A stretch of DNA of 14,050 nt, taken from the NCBI GenBank assembly GCA_002368575.1, contig DFEA01000041.1, positions 1 to 14,050 on the forward strand. The letters are read 5' to 3'. How positions within the stretch are numbered: position 1 is the first letter of the stretch; the number at the start of each line of letters is the position of its first letter. Shown one piece after another: positions 1 to 6,152 of this stretch. The notes beneath the pieces are model-generated. The model ran no database searches, was not told the origin of the DNA, and saw nothing but the letters and a program-made list of their open reading frames with translations. The stretch comes from Lachnospiraceae bacterium UBA3814. Its GTDB lineage: Bacteria; Bacillota; Clostridia; Lachnospirales; Lachnospiraceae. Made by a program: the position numbers and the translations under genes.

Positions 1-98
1 TCAGCATATCCCACACAGCCTTGAAGTATTAAGCGGTTGCCCTGTACCACCATTAATATCATGATGTCAGGATCAAAAGTGTCATGTGGCGGCATCAT
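1..98 (-). CDS. Possible 5' end of an unrecognised gene downstream of argC (partial)
   Basis: An open frame begins with tandem ATG codons one base after the argC stop codon and stays open to the window edge, about 32 codons. The peptide begins MMPPHDTFDPDIMILMVVQG and matches no family I recognise. It does not look like the start of ArgJ, which commonly follows argC. No convincing Shine-Dalgarno sequence precedes the ATG, so translation would depend on coupling to argC. The length is short enough that chance openness is a real alternative; this could equally be non-coding sequence. Low confidence. Confidence 0.2.
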   Translation of the reverse strand, partial: MMPPHDTFDPDIMILMVVQGNRLILQGCVGYA

Positions 99-99
99 A

Positions 100-1140
100 T
101 CACGGGAACAGCGGTACCATCCCAAGCCCTTCTCTCTCGTCGAGACCAAACATCAGATTCATGTTCTGGACTGCCTGTCCCGCCGCTCCCTTTACCAGAT
201 TATCAAGGGCGCCCATTACAACGATCCTGCCGGTCCTCTTATCCACCTTTGAGCTGATATCGATATAATTGCTTCCCTCTACCCACCTTGTTTCCGGGCA
301 CATTCCCTCATCAAGCACCCTTACGAAATATTCATCTCCGTAATACTTCAGATATATATCCCTTACCTCGCTGTCATTCACGTCTTTTTTCAGCGAAGCG
401 TAGGCTGTTACCAGGATACCCCTGTTCATCGGCGCAAGATGCGGTGTGAAGACGACCTTAAGCTCCTCCCCCGCGGCATAGGAAAGCTGCTCCTCGATCT
501 CCGGAGTATGTCTGTGGGTAAGGACTCCGTAAGCCTTCATATTCTCGTTTACCTCACAGTAAAGGTTATTCACCTTTGCTCCCCGTCCCGCGCCGGATAC
601 TCCGGATTTGGCGTCTATGATGATGGAATCCTTATCTATGACCCCCTCCTTTACCAGAGGGTAAAGTGAGAGGATCGAGCAGGTCGTATAGCAGCCCGGA
701 TTGGCCACAAGACGCGCCGTCCTTATGGTATCCCTGTTTATCTCGCAGAGACCGTATACCGCTTCCTCTATAAACCGGGGAGATCTGTGCTCTATCTTAT
801 ACCATTCCTCATAGACCTTAACATCCTTTATCCGAAAATCCGCGCTCAGATCTATCACCCTGCAGGAGGACAGGAGACCTTCCTCCATGACCGATGCCAG
901 AAAGCCCTGAGGCGTCGCGGTAAATATAACATCCGCCTCCTCTGACAGCTTTTTCAGGTCATCATCACGGCATACGGCCTCAGTCAGCCCGAGCATATTC
1001 CCGTATATCCCGCTGTAACGTTCATCCGTATAGCTTCTGGAGCCGTACCATATCACCTCCGCCTCTCTGTGGTTTTTAAGAAGCCTTGCAAGCTCGGCCC
1101 CCGCATAGCCCGTAGCGCCTATTATTCCCGCTCTTATCAT
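100..1140 (-). CDS. argC: N-acetyl-gamma-glutamyl-phosphate reductase
   Basis: ArgC catalyses the NADPH-dependent reduction of N-acetylglutamyl phosphate to N-acetylglutamate semialdehyde, the third step of arginine and ornithine synthesis, in the cytosol. The 346-aa protein has the usual family length. It has a nucleotide-binding glycine motif GATGYAG (residues 8-14), the catalytic cysteine in ANPGCYTT (Cys150), and the conserved THRHTPEIEEQ segment. The start is placed at 1140 rather than at an in-frame ATG 17 codons upstream. At 1140 the protein begins directly with MIRAGIIGATGYAG, and an AAAGGA Shine-Dalgarno lies about 9 bases before the ATG. The gene diverges from argG and shares with it a regulatory region rich in ARG boxes, so arginine-dependent repression is likely. 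The C-terminus MVPLFP appears intact. Identification is secure. Confidence 0.96.
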   Translation of the reverse strand: MIRAGIIGATGYAGAELARLLKNHREAEVIWYGSRSYTDERYSGIYGNMLGLTEAVCRDDDLKKLSEEADVIFTATPQGFLASVMEEGLLSSCRVIDLSADFRIKDVKVYEEWYKIEHRSPRFIEEAVYGLCEINRDTIRTARLVANPGCYTTCSILSLYPLVKEGVIDKDSIIIDAKSGVSGAGRGAKVNNLYCEVNENMKAYGVLTHRHTPEIEEQLSYAAGEELKVVFTPHLAPMNRGILVTAYASLKKDVNDSEVRDIYLKYYGDEYFVRVLDEGMCPETRWVEGSNYIDISSKVDKRTGRIVVMGALDNLVKGAAGQAVQNMNLMFGLDEREGLGMVPLFP

Positions 1141-1226
1141 CCCGTTATGTCCTTTCAAAACCATGCCTGTACTCACCACGGTATCATACACTATTTAAGA
1201 CGTAATTACAACAAGCATTGCCCTGT

Positions 1227-1316
1227 TCCGTATTTTTATGCATGATTATACTCCTAAACTTATATTTATGCAATAACAAATCATTTTTATTCATTAAACA
1301 GAAATTTAAATGCATA
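1227..1316. promoter_or_regulatory. Cluster of four ARG-box-like operators between argC and argG
   Basis: Four AT-rich sites resemble the Bacillus/clostridial ARG box (consensus CATGAATAAAAATKCAAK or its complement). They are near 1231-1244 (TATTTTTATGCATG), 1261-1274 (TATATTTATGCAAT), 1279-1296 (AATCATTTTTATTCATTA, the best match) and 1303-1316 (AATTTAAATGCATA). Centres lie roughly 20-30 bp apart, compatible with ArgR/AhrC hexamer binding to paired boxes. The first two sites flank or cover the predicted argC promoter; the last two lie just upstream of the argG promoter. This arrangement predicts arginine-responsive repression of both divergent genes. Matches were judged by eye against the known consensus. 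Confidence 0.65.
1245..1273 (-). promoter_or_regulatory. argC promoter (sigma-A type)
   Basis: Reading on the minus strand, TTGCAT (1273-1268) and TATAAT (1250-1245) are separated by 17 bp, a near-ideal vegetative promoter. It would give a leader of about 100 nt before the argC ATG at 1140. The -35 element lies inside an ARG-box-like site, and another such site abuts the downstream edge of the -10, so ArgR binding would occlude polymerase. Confidence 0.65.
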
Positions 1317-1322
1317 AAACGG

Positions 1323-1351
1323 TTGCAATGCGGACACGATTATTGTATATT
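1323..1351 (+). promoter_or_regulatory. argG promoter (sigma-A type)
   Basis: TTGCAA (1323-1328) and TATATT (1346-1351) are separated by 17 bp on the plus strand. Transcription starting near 1358 would produce a leader of about 130 nt before the argG ATG. That leader contains two hairpins, described separately. The upstream ARG-box-like sites end 7 bp before the -35. Confidence 0.6.
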
Positions 1352-1375
1352 ACTATTCAGCCTCTGATTTATTAC

Positions 1376-1454
1376 AGGAAACGGATTTATTCGTTTCCTT
1401 TTGCCGGGGGGCTTATTTTCATGATGCCCGGGTCAGAATACCCGCGGCAATTTT
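1376..1454 (+). promoter_or_regulatory. Structured argG leader, possible attenuator
   Basis: Two inverted repeats lie between the argG promoter and its Shine-Dalgarno. The first pairs AGGAAACG (1376-1383) with CGTTTCCT (1392-1399) around an 8-nt loop and is followed by three Ts. The second pairs TTGCCG (1401-1406) with CGGCAA (1445-1450), extended by GGG:CCC (1408-1410 with 1441-1443), and is followed by TTTT (1451-1454). This resembles an intrinsic terminator. An internal hairpin, CGGGT (1429-1433) with ACCCG (1440-1444), cannot coexist with the extended outer stem, so two alternative folds exist. It may act as a transcription attenuator before argG, but no known leader family is recognised. 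Confidence 0.35.
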
Positions 1455-1489
1455 AAACCGGACAGCATTTTCATCAGGAGGAGTTAATT

Positions 1490-2707
1490 ATGAAGGAAAA
1501 GGTTATTCTCGCATATTCAGGCGGGCTTGATACCACGGCGATCATTCCGTGGCTTAAGGAGAACTATGATTATGAGGTAATATGCGTCTGCGTAGACTGC
1601 GGACAGGAAAGCGAGCTTGACGGTCTTGAGGAGCGGGCTAAGGCAAGCGGAGCCTCAAAGCTCTACATAGAGGATGTTGTGGACGAATTCTGTGATGAAT
1701 ATATTGTTCCCTGCGTTCAGGGATATTCAATATATGAAAATAAATACCTTCTCGGTACGTCAATGGCACGACCGGTCATCGCAAAAAGGCTTGTGGAGAT
1801 CGCGCGCAAGGAGAAGGCTGCGGCTATCTGCCACGGCGCCACCGGAAAGGGAAACGACCAGATCCGTTTTGAGCTTGCCATCAAGGCACTGGCTCCGGAG
1901 CTTAAGATAATCGCAGCATGGCGTGACGAGAAATGGACTCTTGATTCCCGTGAGTCCGAGATAGAATACTGTAAGGCACACGGTATCCATCTTCCCTTCT
2001 CGGCCGACAACAGCTACAGCCGTGACCGCAATCTCTGGCATATCAGCCATGAAGGCTTAGAGCTTGAGGATCCTTCAAACGAGCCGGATTTCGAGCATCT
2101 TCTTGTTCTGGGCGTGACTCCCGAAAAGGCCCCGGACGAGCCGGAATATGTTACCATGACCTTTGAGGCAGGTATCCCAAAGAGCCTGAACGGAAAGGAA
2201 ATGAAGGTCTCGGATATCATCCGGGAATTAAACAGGCTGGGCGGCAAGCACGGGATCGGCATCATCGATATAGTGGAGAACCGTGTAGTCGGAATGAAGA
2301 GCCGCGGTGTTTACGAAACCCCTGGAGGGACCATTCTTATGGAGGCTCACCAGCAGCTTGAGGAGCTCATCCTCGACCGTGACACCTATGCCCTTAAAAA
2401 GGATATGGGTAGCAGATTTGCCCAGATAGTATATGAAGGAAAATGGTTTACACCCTTAAGAGAGGCTGTTCAGGCCTTTATTCAGAGCACACAGAAATAT
2501 GTTACCGGAGAGGTCAGATTTAAGCTTTACAAGGGAAATATCATCAAGGCAGGCACCACCTCTCCCTATTCTCTTTACGATGCCGATATAGCAAGCTTTA
2601 CTACAGGCGATCTTTATGACCATAAGGACGCTTCGGGCTTTATAAACCTGTTTGGCCTTTCCTGTAAGGTCCGGGCCCTTAAGATGGCTTCCGTTGAAAA
2701 CAAATAG
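1490..2707 (+). CDS. argG: Argininosuccinate synthase
   Basis: ArgG condenses citrulline and aspartate with ATP to argininosuccinate, the penultimate step of arginine synthesis, in the cytosol. The 405-aa protein has the typical family length. It shows the N-type ATP pyrophosphatase P-loop SGGLDT (residues 10-15), the conserved HGATGKGNDQIRFE segment (115-128) and the SADNSYSRDRNLWHIS region involved in substrate binding. A strong AGGAGGAG Shine-Dalgarno (1476-1483) precedes the ATG by 6 bases. It is transcribed away from argC behind its own promoter and a structured leader, with ARG-box-like operators upstream. No argH is visible next to it; a DUF1294 gene follows instead. Identification is secure. 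Confidence 0.97.
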   Translation: MKEKVILAYSGGLDTTAIIPWLKENYDYEVICVCVDCGQESELDGLEERAKASGASKLYIEDVVDEFCDEYIVPCVQGYSIYENKYLLGTSMARPVIAKRLVEIARKEKAAAICHGATGKGNDQIRFELAIKALAPELKIIAAWRDEKWTLDSRESEIEYCKAHGIHLPFSADNSYSRDRNLWHISHEGLELEDPSNEPDFEHLLVLGVTPEKAPDEPEYVTMTFEAGIPKSLNGKEMKVSDIIRELNRLGGKHGIGIIDIVENRVVGMKSRGVYETPGGTILMEAHQQLEELILDRDTYALKKDMGSRFAQIVYEGKWFTPLREAVQAFIQSTQKYVTGEVRFKLYKGNIIKAGTTSPYSLYDADIASFTTGDLYDHKDASGFINLFGLSCKVRALKMASVENK

Positions 2708-2738
2708 AGGAGACGGGCTGTCATCTGCACATGGTTAA

Positions 2739-3035
2739 ATGGACGCTATAAAAATACTGTTATTATATTTTGCGGCAATAAACCTTATAACGTTTATCAT
2801 CTTCGGGATCGACAAGGACAGGGCAAAGCGGAGCAGATGGAGGATATCGGAAAGCACGCTTATCTCCTTTGCGGTTTTCGGCGGAAGCCCGGGCGCCCTT
2901 TTCGGGATGCATGCCTTCAGGCATAAGACCCAAAAGCCCTTATTCCGCATCGGAATACCCGTGATCCTGCTGCTTCAGATCGTCCTTGCCGCCTGTATTC
3001 TGATATTCAGGCCCTTCGATCTGAGCTTCATGTAA
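2739..3035 (+). CDS. DUF1294 family small membrane protein
   Basis: A 98-aa protein of the DUF1294 family, whose function is unknown. The family pattern is clear: an N-terminal membrane segment (about residues 3-22), then GIDKDRAKRSRWRISE, the glycine-rich FGGSPGALFGM turn, and FRHKTQKPLFRIGIPV, followed by a second hydrophobic segment (about 73-92). The length is typical. It begins 31 bp after argG on the same strand with no promoter or terminator between, so co-transcription is likely. An in-frame TAA ends directly before the ATG, so no upstream start is possible. The only purine-rich stretch (AGAGGAGACGGG, just after the argG stop) is over 20 bases from the ATG, suggesting weak translation. 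The family assignment is confident; a role in arginine metabolism is not implied. Confidence 0.85.
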   Translation: MDAIKILLLYFAAINLITFIIFGIDKDRAKRSRWRISESTLISFAVFGGSPGALFGMHAFRHKTQKPLFRIGIPVILLLQIVLAACILIFRPFDLSFM

Positions 3036-3050
3036 TAAGGACAAACAAAT

Positions 3051-3079
3051 ACAGCTGCCCGGGATTACCTGGCAGCTGT
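3051..3079. terminator. Bidirectional terminator-like hairpin
   Basis: A perfect 9-bp stem, ACAGCTGCC (3051-3059) with GGCAGCTGT (3071-3079), encloses an 11-nt loop. It lies between two convergent genes: the DUF1294 gene ending at 3035 and the secreted lysozyme gene ending at 3133. On the minus strand it is followed by ATTTGTTTGT, a modest U-rich tail. On the plus strand the tail is TTCCATTATA, which is weaker. It probably ends transcription from both sides. Confidence 0.6.
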
Positions 3080-3132
3080 TCCATTATACCCTATAACGCA
3101 GGCGCAAAAGCTCCTGCCATAGTTCACCGCTA

Positions 3133-5319
3133 TCAGTCTTCGATCGTCACCGCTCTCAGTCCCGCAAAGCGCTCATCGCCTGTGACCTTGAGCAAAACCT
3201 TCCCGCCGATATCCATAAGGGCCGTCTCATACTGATCCCCGTTCAGAGCATATACATTCCGGTTTTCATCAATGATCTTTACGGTCCTTATATTCGTGAC
3301 CTCATTATTTTCGACGGCAAGCTCCTTATTTCTAAGCCTCAGCCTGACCGAAACCTCCTTTGAGGAAATATCAATGGGATTAATGGTATAAACGCATTTA
3401 TCGGCGCTCAGCATAGCATTAAGCTCCTCGAGGACAAGCTTAAGCTCTGCCACCTCTCTCCTTTTAAGCCTTGAATCGGAGGCGGCATCGGCATCAAGCT
3501 CTATCACGGGATAGAAGCTTCCCTGCCCCACATTCCTGCCGTTTTCCGTAACAAAGGCTATACTGAAGAGCTCATCGGCCGTAAGCTCTCCCTTACGGAT
3601 CATCCCAAGCTCGTCTATAACGGCGGTAAGCCCGGAAATATCAACGACGGCGTTCAGATCAGAGACCGGATCTGTCTCTTTTCCCGTATAGGTCACCGCA
3701 TCATCATAGCTTATGCCTATGCTGACATACCTCTCATACCTTCCAAGCTTCACCGGGCCCCCGGGAGCGGTCCTCTTTTCCACACGTCCCGCTTCCTTTA
3801 TGGCCGAGGTGTCATTTTCCGTAACGTTGACCAGACAGGTAAAGGACATGGAGGCTTCGGGCTCAGCATCCTTTGCTTCCTCCGCTGCTTCGGAATCCTT
3901 CTCCCCGTCGCCGCTTTCGGAAACACCCGGCAGAACGGTCACCGTCGCCGTGATTAGCGCCTGCCCGGCGGCCTTCGGCAGTACGAAGCCATCGGCCGAT
4001 ACATAGGCGATATCCGTATCACTGCTTCTCCAGCTTACCATAAGCTCCGTATCCTCGGGAGTGACCCTTATCTCAGGCTTAACGCCGCTTCCCCCGGATA
4101 TCAGATTGATCTCGTTCTGCGATATCCCGATCACCGGCCGGACAACCTCCGCGTTCCCGTTATCAGACTCCGGCAAAGCTTCAGTCTCCGTAGCCTGTGT
4201 ATCCCCGGCCTCTTCTTTATCCGTACTCACCGGATCCGAAGCTTCAACGGCCTTTTCAGCCGTCTTCCTGCTCTGCTCAAGCTCAACAAGACCCGAACTC
4301 TTTTCTCCAGTGCATGCGGCCCAGTATTTGTCCCTTGAAAGGTTCCCTCTGGTGACCGACACGGAGGGATAATTCTTCGGCCTCTCAAAATTATAGCACC
4401 AGGAATAGCCTGCGTAATAAGCCGCCTCAGCCTCATTAAACAACGATCTTAAAAGCCTCAGGGTGGAGCCGTAGGAATTATTGAGCTCATGATCAAGGAA
4501 GGCAAGCTGTCCGTCAAGGCTCCTGTAATCCAGTCCATGCTCGCCGCAGTAATTCTTAAGGTTCTGATACCTTCCGTTATGCCACTGACAGATCCCGTAG
4601 CTCGTTCCTCCGTCACCAAGCGCATTGGGATTAAAGCCCGACTCACAGTAGATATTGGCAAGCACTCCGCAGGCGGCCGCCGTGTTAAACCCCATTACGC
4701 CCGTAAGATAATCATATATCCGATTCTTGTTCGCGCTCTGATCATAATTAAGGATGATCTTTTCCGGAGTCTTCTGAGGCTCTGTCCCGGTCTGCGCACC
4801 CTCCTCATGGGCTGACTCCCGCTCAAGGATAAATACCTCAATATAGGGAGCTGACTTCACTATATCAAAGTCCTCCCCGACCCTGTAGGCGTCCCTGTTC
4901 CAGCGCGGGCTGAACTGGAAGTAATGGGCTTCCGGGCTGTCAAAATCAGCGCCCACACTGTACCAGCTCACAGGAATGAGCTCCTCCCCGCTTTCGGTAA
5001 AGGCCGAAAGCTCCCCCGGAAGCTGACGCAGAAGCTCTTCAAGAGACGGCTTCTCATCCTTGTAAAATGCCAGGGTCTTTTTATCCTCACTTAAGGGCCT
5101 AAAGCCTGTGATGAGCTTTGCGGAAGGAGCATAGGCGGGCTCTGCTTCCGTCTGCGCCTCTGCCGCATTCTCCTCCACGTAAAAGACCTCTGTATTTTCG
5201 TCCCCGCCGTACTCATCGACAAAAAATACCTCCGTATTTTCCGTGGCGAAGGCAGAAGCGGGCCCCGTAAGAAGCATTGAAACCGATATCAGGATTGTAA
5301 AAAAACTCTTTCTCTTCAT
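3133..5319 (-). CDS. Secreted protein with phage-type lysozyme and Big2 domains
   Basis: A 728-aa exported protein. Residues 1-25 form a signal peptide (MKRK, hydrophobic core, ASAFA cleavage region). A duplicated acidic motif (ENTEVFFVDE / ENTEVFYVEE, residues 27-50) and an uncharacterised region (about 65-165) follow. Residues about 196-336 match the phage tail lysozyme family (Phage_lysozyme2): IYDYLTGVMG, ANIYCESGFNPNALGDGG, TSYGICQWHNGR; Glu226 is the likely catalytic residue. An acidic/Thr-rich linker leads to a Big2 Ig-like domain (about 395-500). That domain carries an acidic insertion (about 466-488) before its last strand. The C-terminal 220 residues are unrecognised. Probable role: cleavage of peptidoglycan outside the membrane. 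There is no LPXTG or other obvious wall anchor, and the Shine-Dalgarno is weak. It stands alone between hairpins, so it is probably monocistronic. Confidence 0.85.
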   Translation of the reverse strand: MKRKSFFTILISVSMLLTGPASAFATENTEVFFVDEYGGDENTEVFYVEENAAEAQTEAEPAYAPSAKLITGFRPLSEDKKTLAFYKDEKPSLEELLRQLPGELSAFTESGEELIPVSWYSVGADFDSPEAHYFQFSPRWNRDAYRVGEDFDIVKSAPYIEVFILERESAHEEGAQTGTEPQKTPEKIILNYDQSANKNRIYDYLTGVMGFNTAAACGVLANIYCESGFNPNALGDGGTSYGICQWHNGRYQNLKNYCGEHGLDYRSLDGQLAFLDHELNNSYGSTLRLLRSLFNEAEAAYYAGYSWCYNFERPKNYPSVSVTRGNLSRDKYWAACTGEKSSGLVELEQSRKTAEKAVEASDPVSTDKEEAGDTQATETEALPESDNGNAEVVRPVIGISQNEINLISGGSGVKPEIRVTPEDTELMVSWRSSDTDIAYVSADGFVLPKAAGQALITATVTVLPGVSESGDGEKDSEAAEEAKDAEPEASMSFTCLVNVTENDTSAIKEAGRVEKRTAPGGPVKLGRYERYVSIGISYDDAVTYTGKETDPVSDLNAVVDISGLTAVIDELGMIRKGELTADELFSIAFVTENGRNVGQGSFYPVIELDADAASDSRLKRREVAELKLVLEELNAMLSADKCVYTINPIDISSKEVSVRLRLRNKELAVENNEVTNIRTVKIIDENRNVYALNGDQYETALMDIGGKVLLKVTGDERFAGLRAVTIED

Positions 5320-5434
5320 ATACGTCCGTTTGAATTTGATCCGTTCACTATATTAATACGAAACCACGCCGTTCTTTTTCCGGGTCAGCATGGCACCGGG
5401 TAACTTCCTTTTGCCATTTGCGGTTCATCCCGAC

Positions 5435-5451
5435 CCCGGGCAAAACCCGGG
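5435..5451. terminator. Compact GC hairpin after the exonuclease gene
   Basis: CCCGGG (5435-5440) pairs with CCCGGG (5446-5451) around the 5-nt loop CAAAA, 8 bp beyond the stop codon of the exonuclease gene. On the minus strand there is no U tract after it. On the plus strand it is followed by CATTTTCC. It may be a weak or factor-assisted terminator, or only a stabilising 3' hairpin. Low confidence as an intrinsic terminator. Confidence 0.35.
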
Positions 5452-5458
5452 CATTTTC

Positions 5459-6130
5459 CTATATACGCTCTGTATACCTGCATGAGGGAAAGCCCTGGCA
5501 GCCCATAAAGGCTCCGTACCTCCCCTTTCTTTCCACCAACACCGCTCCGCACTCCGGGCAGTGCCTTAAGGCATCATTCTTTTTGTCAGGCTCTCTCGAC
5601 AGTCTTTCGTAGATCTGCTGGTTCATCCTGCAGTCATAAAGCGCCCTGTGAGCGCCCTCCGTCGGGATTCCGTAATGCCTGGCAAGGTCCGTCAGCCTGT
5701 AGTGTGAAAGCCCGGGAAGCCGGCATCTTGCGTAGGTCAGCGTATCAACATAATCATTTCCCGGAACCTCCCCGAAATAAGCCTCGCAGTCACGATAGAT
5801 GAATTTCATGTCAAAGGAGCCGATATTATGTCCCACAAGGACCATGTCTCCGGCGAATTCCAGAAAGTCCTTAAGGACCGCGTCAAAGTCCGGAGCATCC
5901 CGGACCATCTCGTCCGTTATCCCGTTGACGCGGCTTGCGTCTGCGGGAATAGCGCAATGAGGATTGACGAGAGAGGTGTACTCCGAGACCACCTTCCCCT
6001 CACTGACCTTTATTGCCGACAGCTCGATCACCCTGTCAAGCCTGCAGCTTGTTCCCGTCGTCTCAAGGTCGTATACCACATAATCAGGCACATATTTATT
6101 CAGCCTGTTTCCTTTTTTCTTTCCTGACAT
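5459..6130 (-). CDS. DnaQ-like DEDDh exonuclease fused to a topoisomerase-type C4 zinc finger
   Basis: A 223-aa cytosolic protein. Residues about 16-175 form a DEDDh 3'-5' exonuclease domain of the DNA polymerase III epsilon type. The metal-binding and catalytic residues are all present: Asp21 and Glu23 (YDLETTG), Asp107 (HNIGSFD), His161 and Asp166 (AHRALYDC). Residues 191-217 form a CPEC...C-x5-C zinc ribbon like those at the C-terminus of bacterial topoisomerase I (Cys191, Cys194, Cys211, Cys217, with GRYGAFMGC), which suggests nucleic-acid binding. It is not the polymerase core subunit; a repair or nucleic-acid-processing nuclease is more likely. The gene starts 22 bp after the clostripain-like gene on the same strand, with no promoter visible between, so they are probably co-transcribed. 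Its Shine-Dalgarno is weak: the AGGAAAGG run lies 16 bases from the ATG. Confidence 0.9.
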   Translation of the reverse strand: MSGKKKGNRLNKYVPDYVVYDLETTGTSCRLDRVIELSAIKVSEGKVVSEYTSLVNPHCAIPADASRVNGITDEMVRDAPDFDAVLKDFLEFAGDMVLVGHNIGSFDMKFIYRDCEAYFGEVPGNDYVDTLTYARCRLPGLSHYRLTDLARHYGIPTEGAHRALYDCRMNQQIYERLSREPDKKNDALRHCPECGAVLVERKGRYGAFMGCQGFPSCRYTERI

Positions 6131-6152
6131 TATGTCTGTTTCAAAGCCTTTC

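Noticed and set aside
1401..1454. T-box riboswitch before argG
   Set aside because: The ACCCGCGG segment recalls the T-box antiterminator, but the conserved AGGGTGGNACCGCG motif is absent and the leader of about 130 nt is too short for the specifier stem and other T-box elements.
1421..1456. Arginine leader peptide (MMPGSEYPRQF) in the argG leader
   Set aside because: Only one arginine codon, no proper Shine-Dalgarno, and the frame lies inside the predicted stem. Ribosome-mediated attenuation is not supported.
3097..3116. Second hairpin near the end of the secreted lysozyme gene (GCAGG / CCTGC)
   Set aside because: Short, with an A-G mismatch and no U tract after it; the larger hairpin at 3051-3079 explains termination better.
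5320..5458. Promoter for the secreted lysozyme gene
   Set aside because: TATTAA and TAATAT elements exist on the minus strand, but no -35-like hexamer lies at 16-18 bp spacing, so no specific promoter can be supported.
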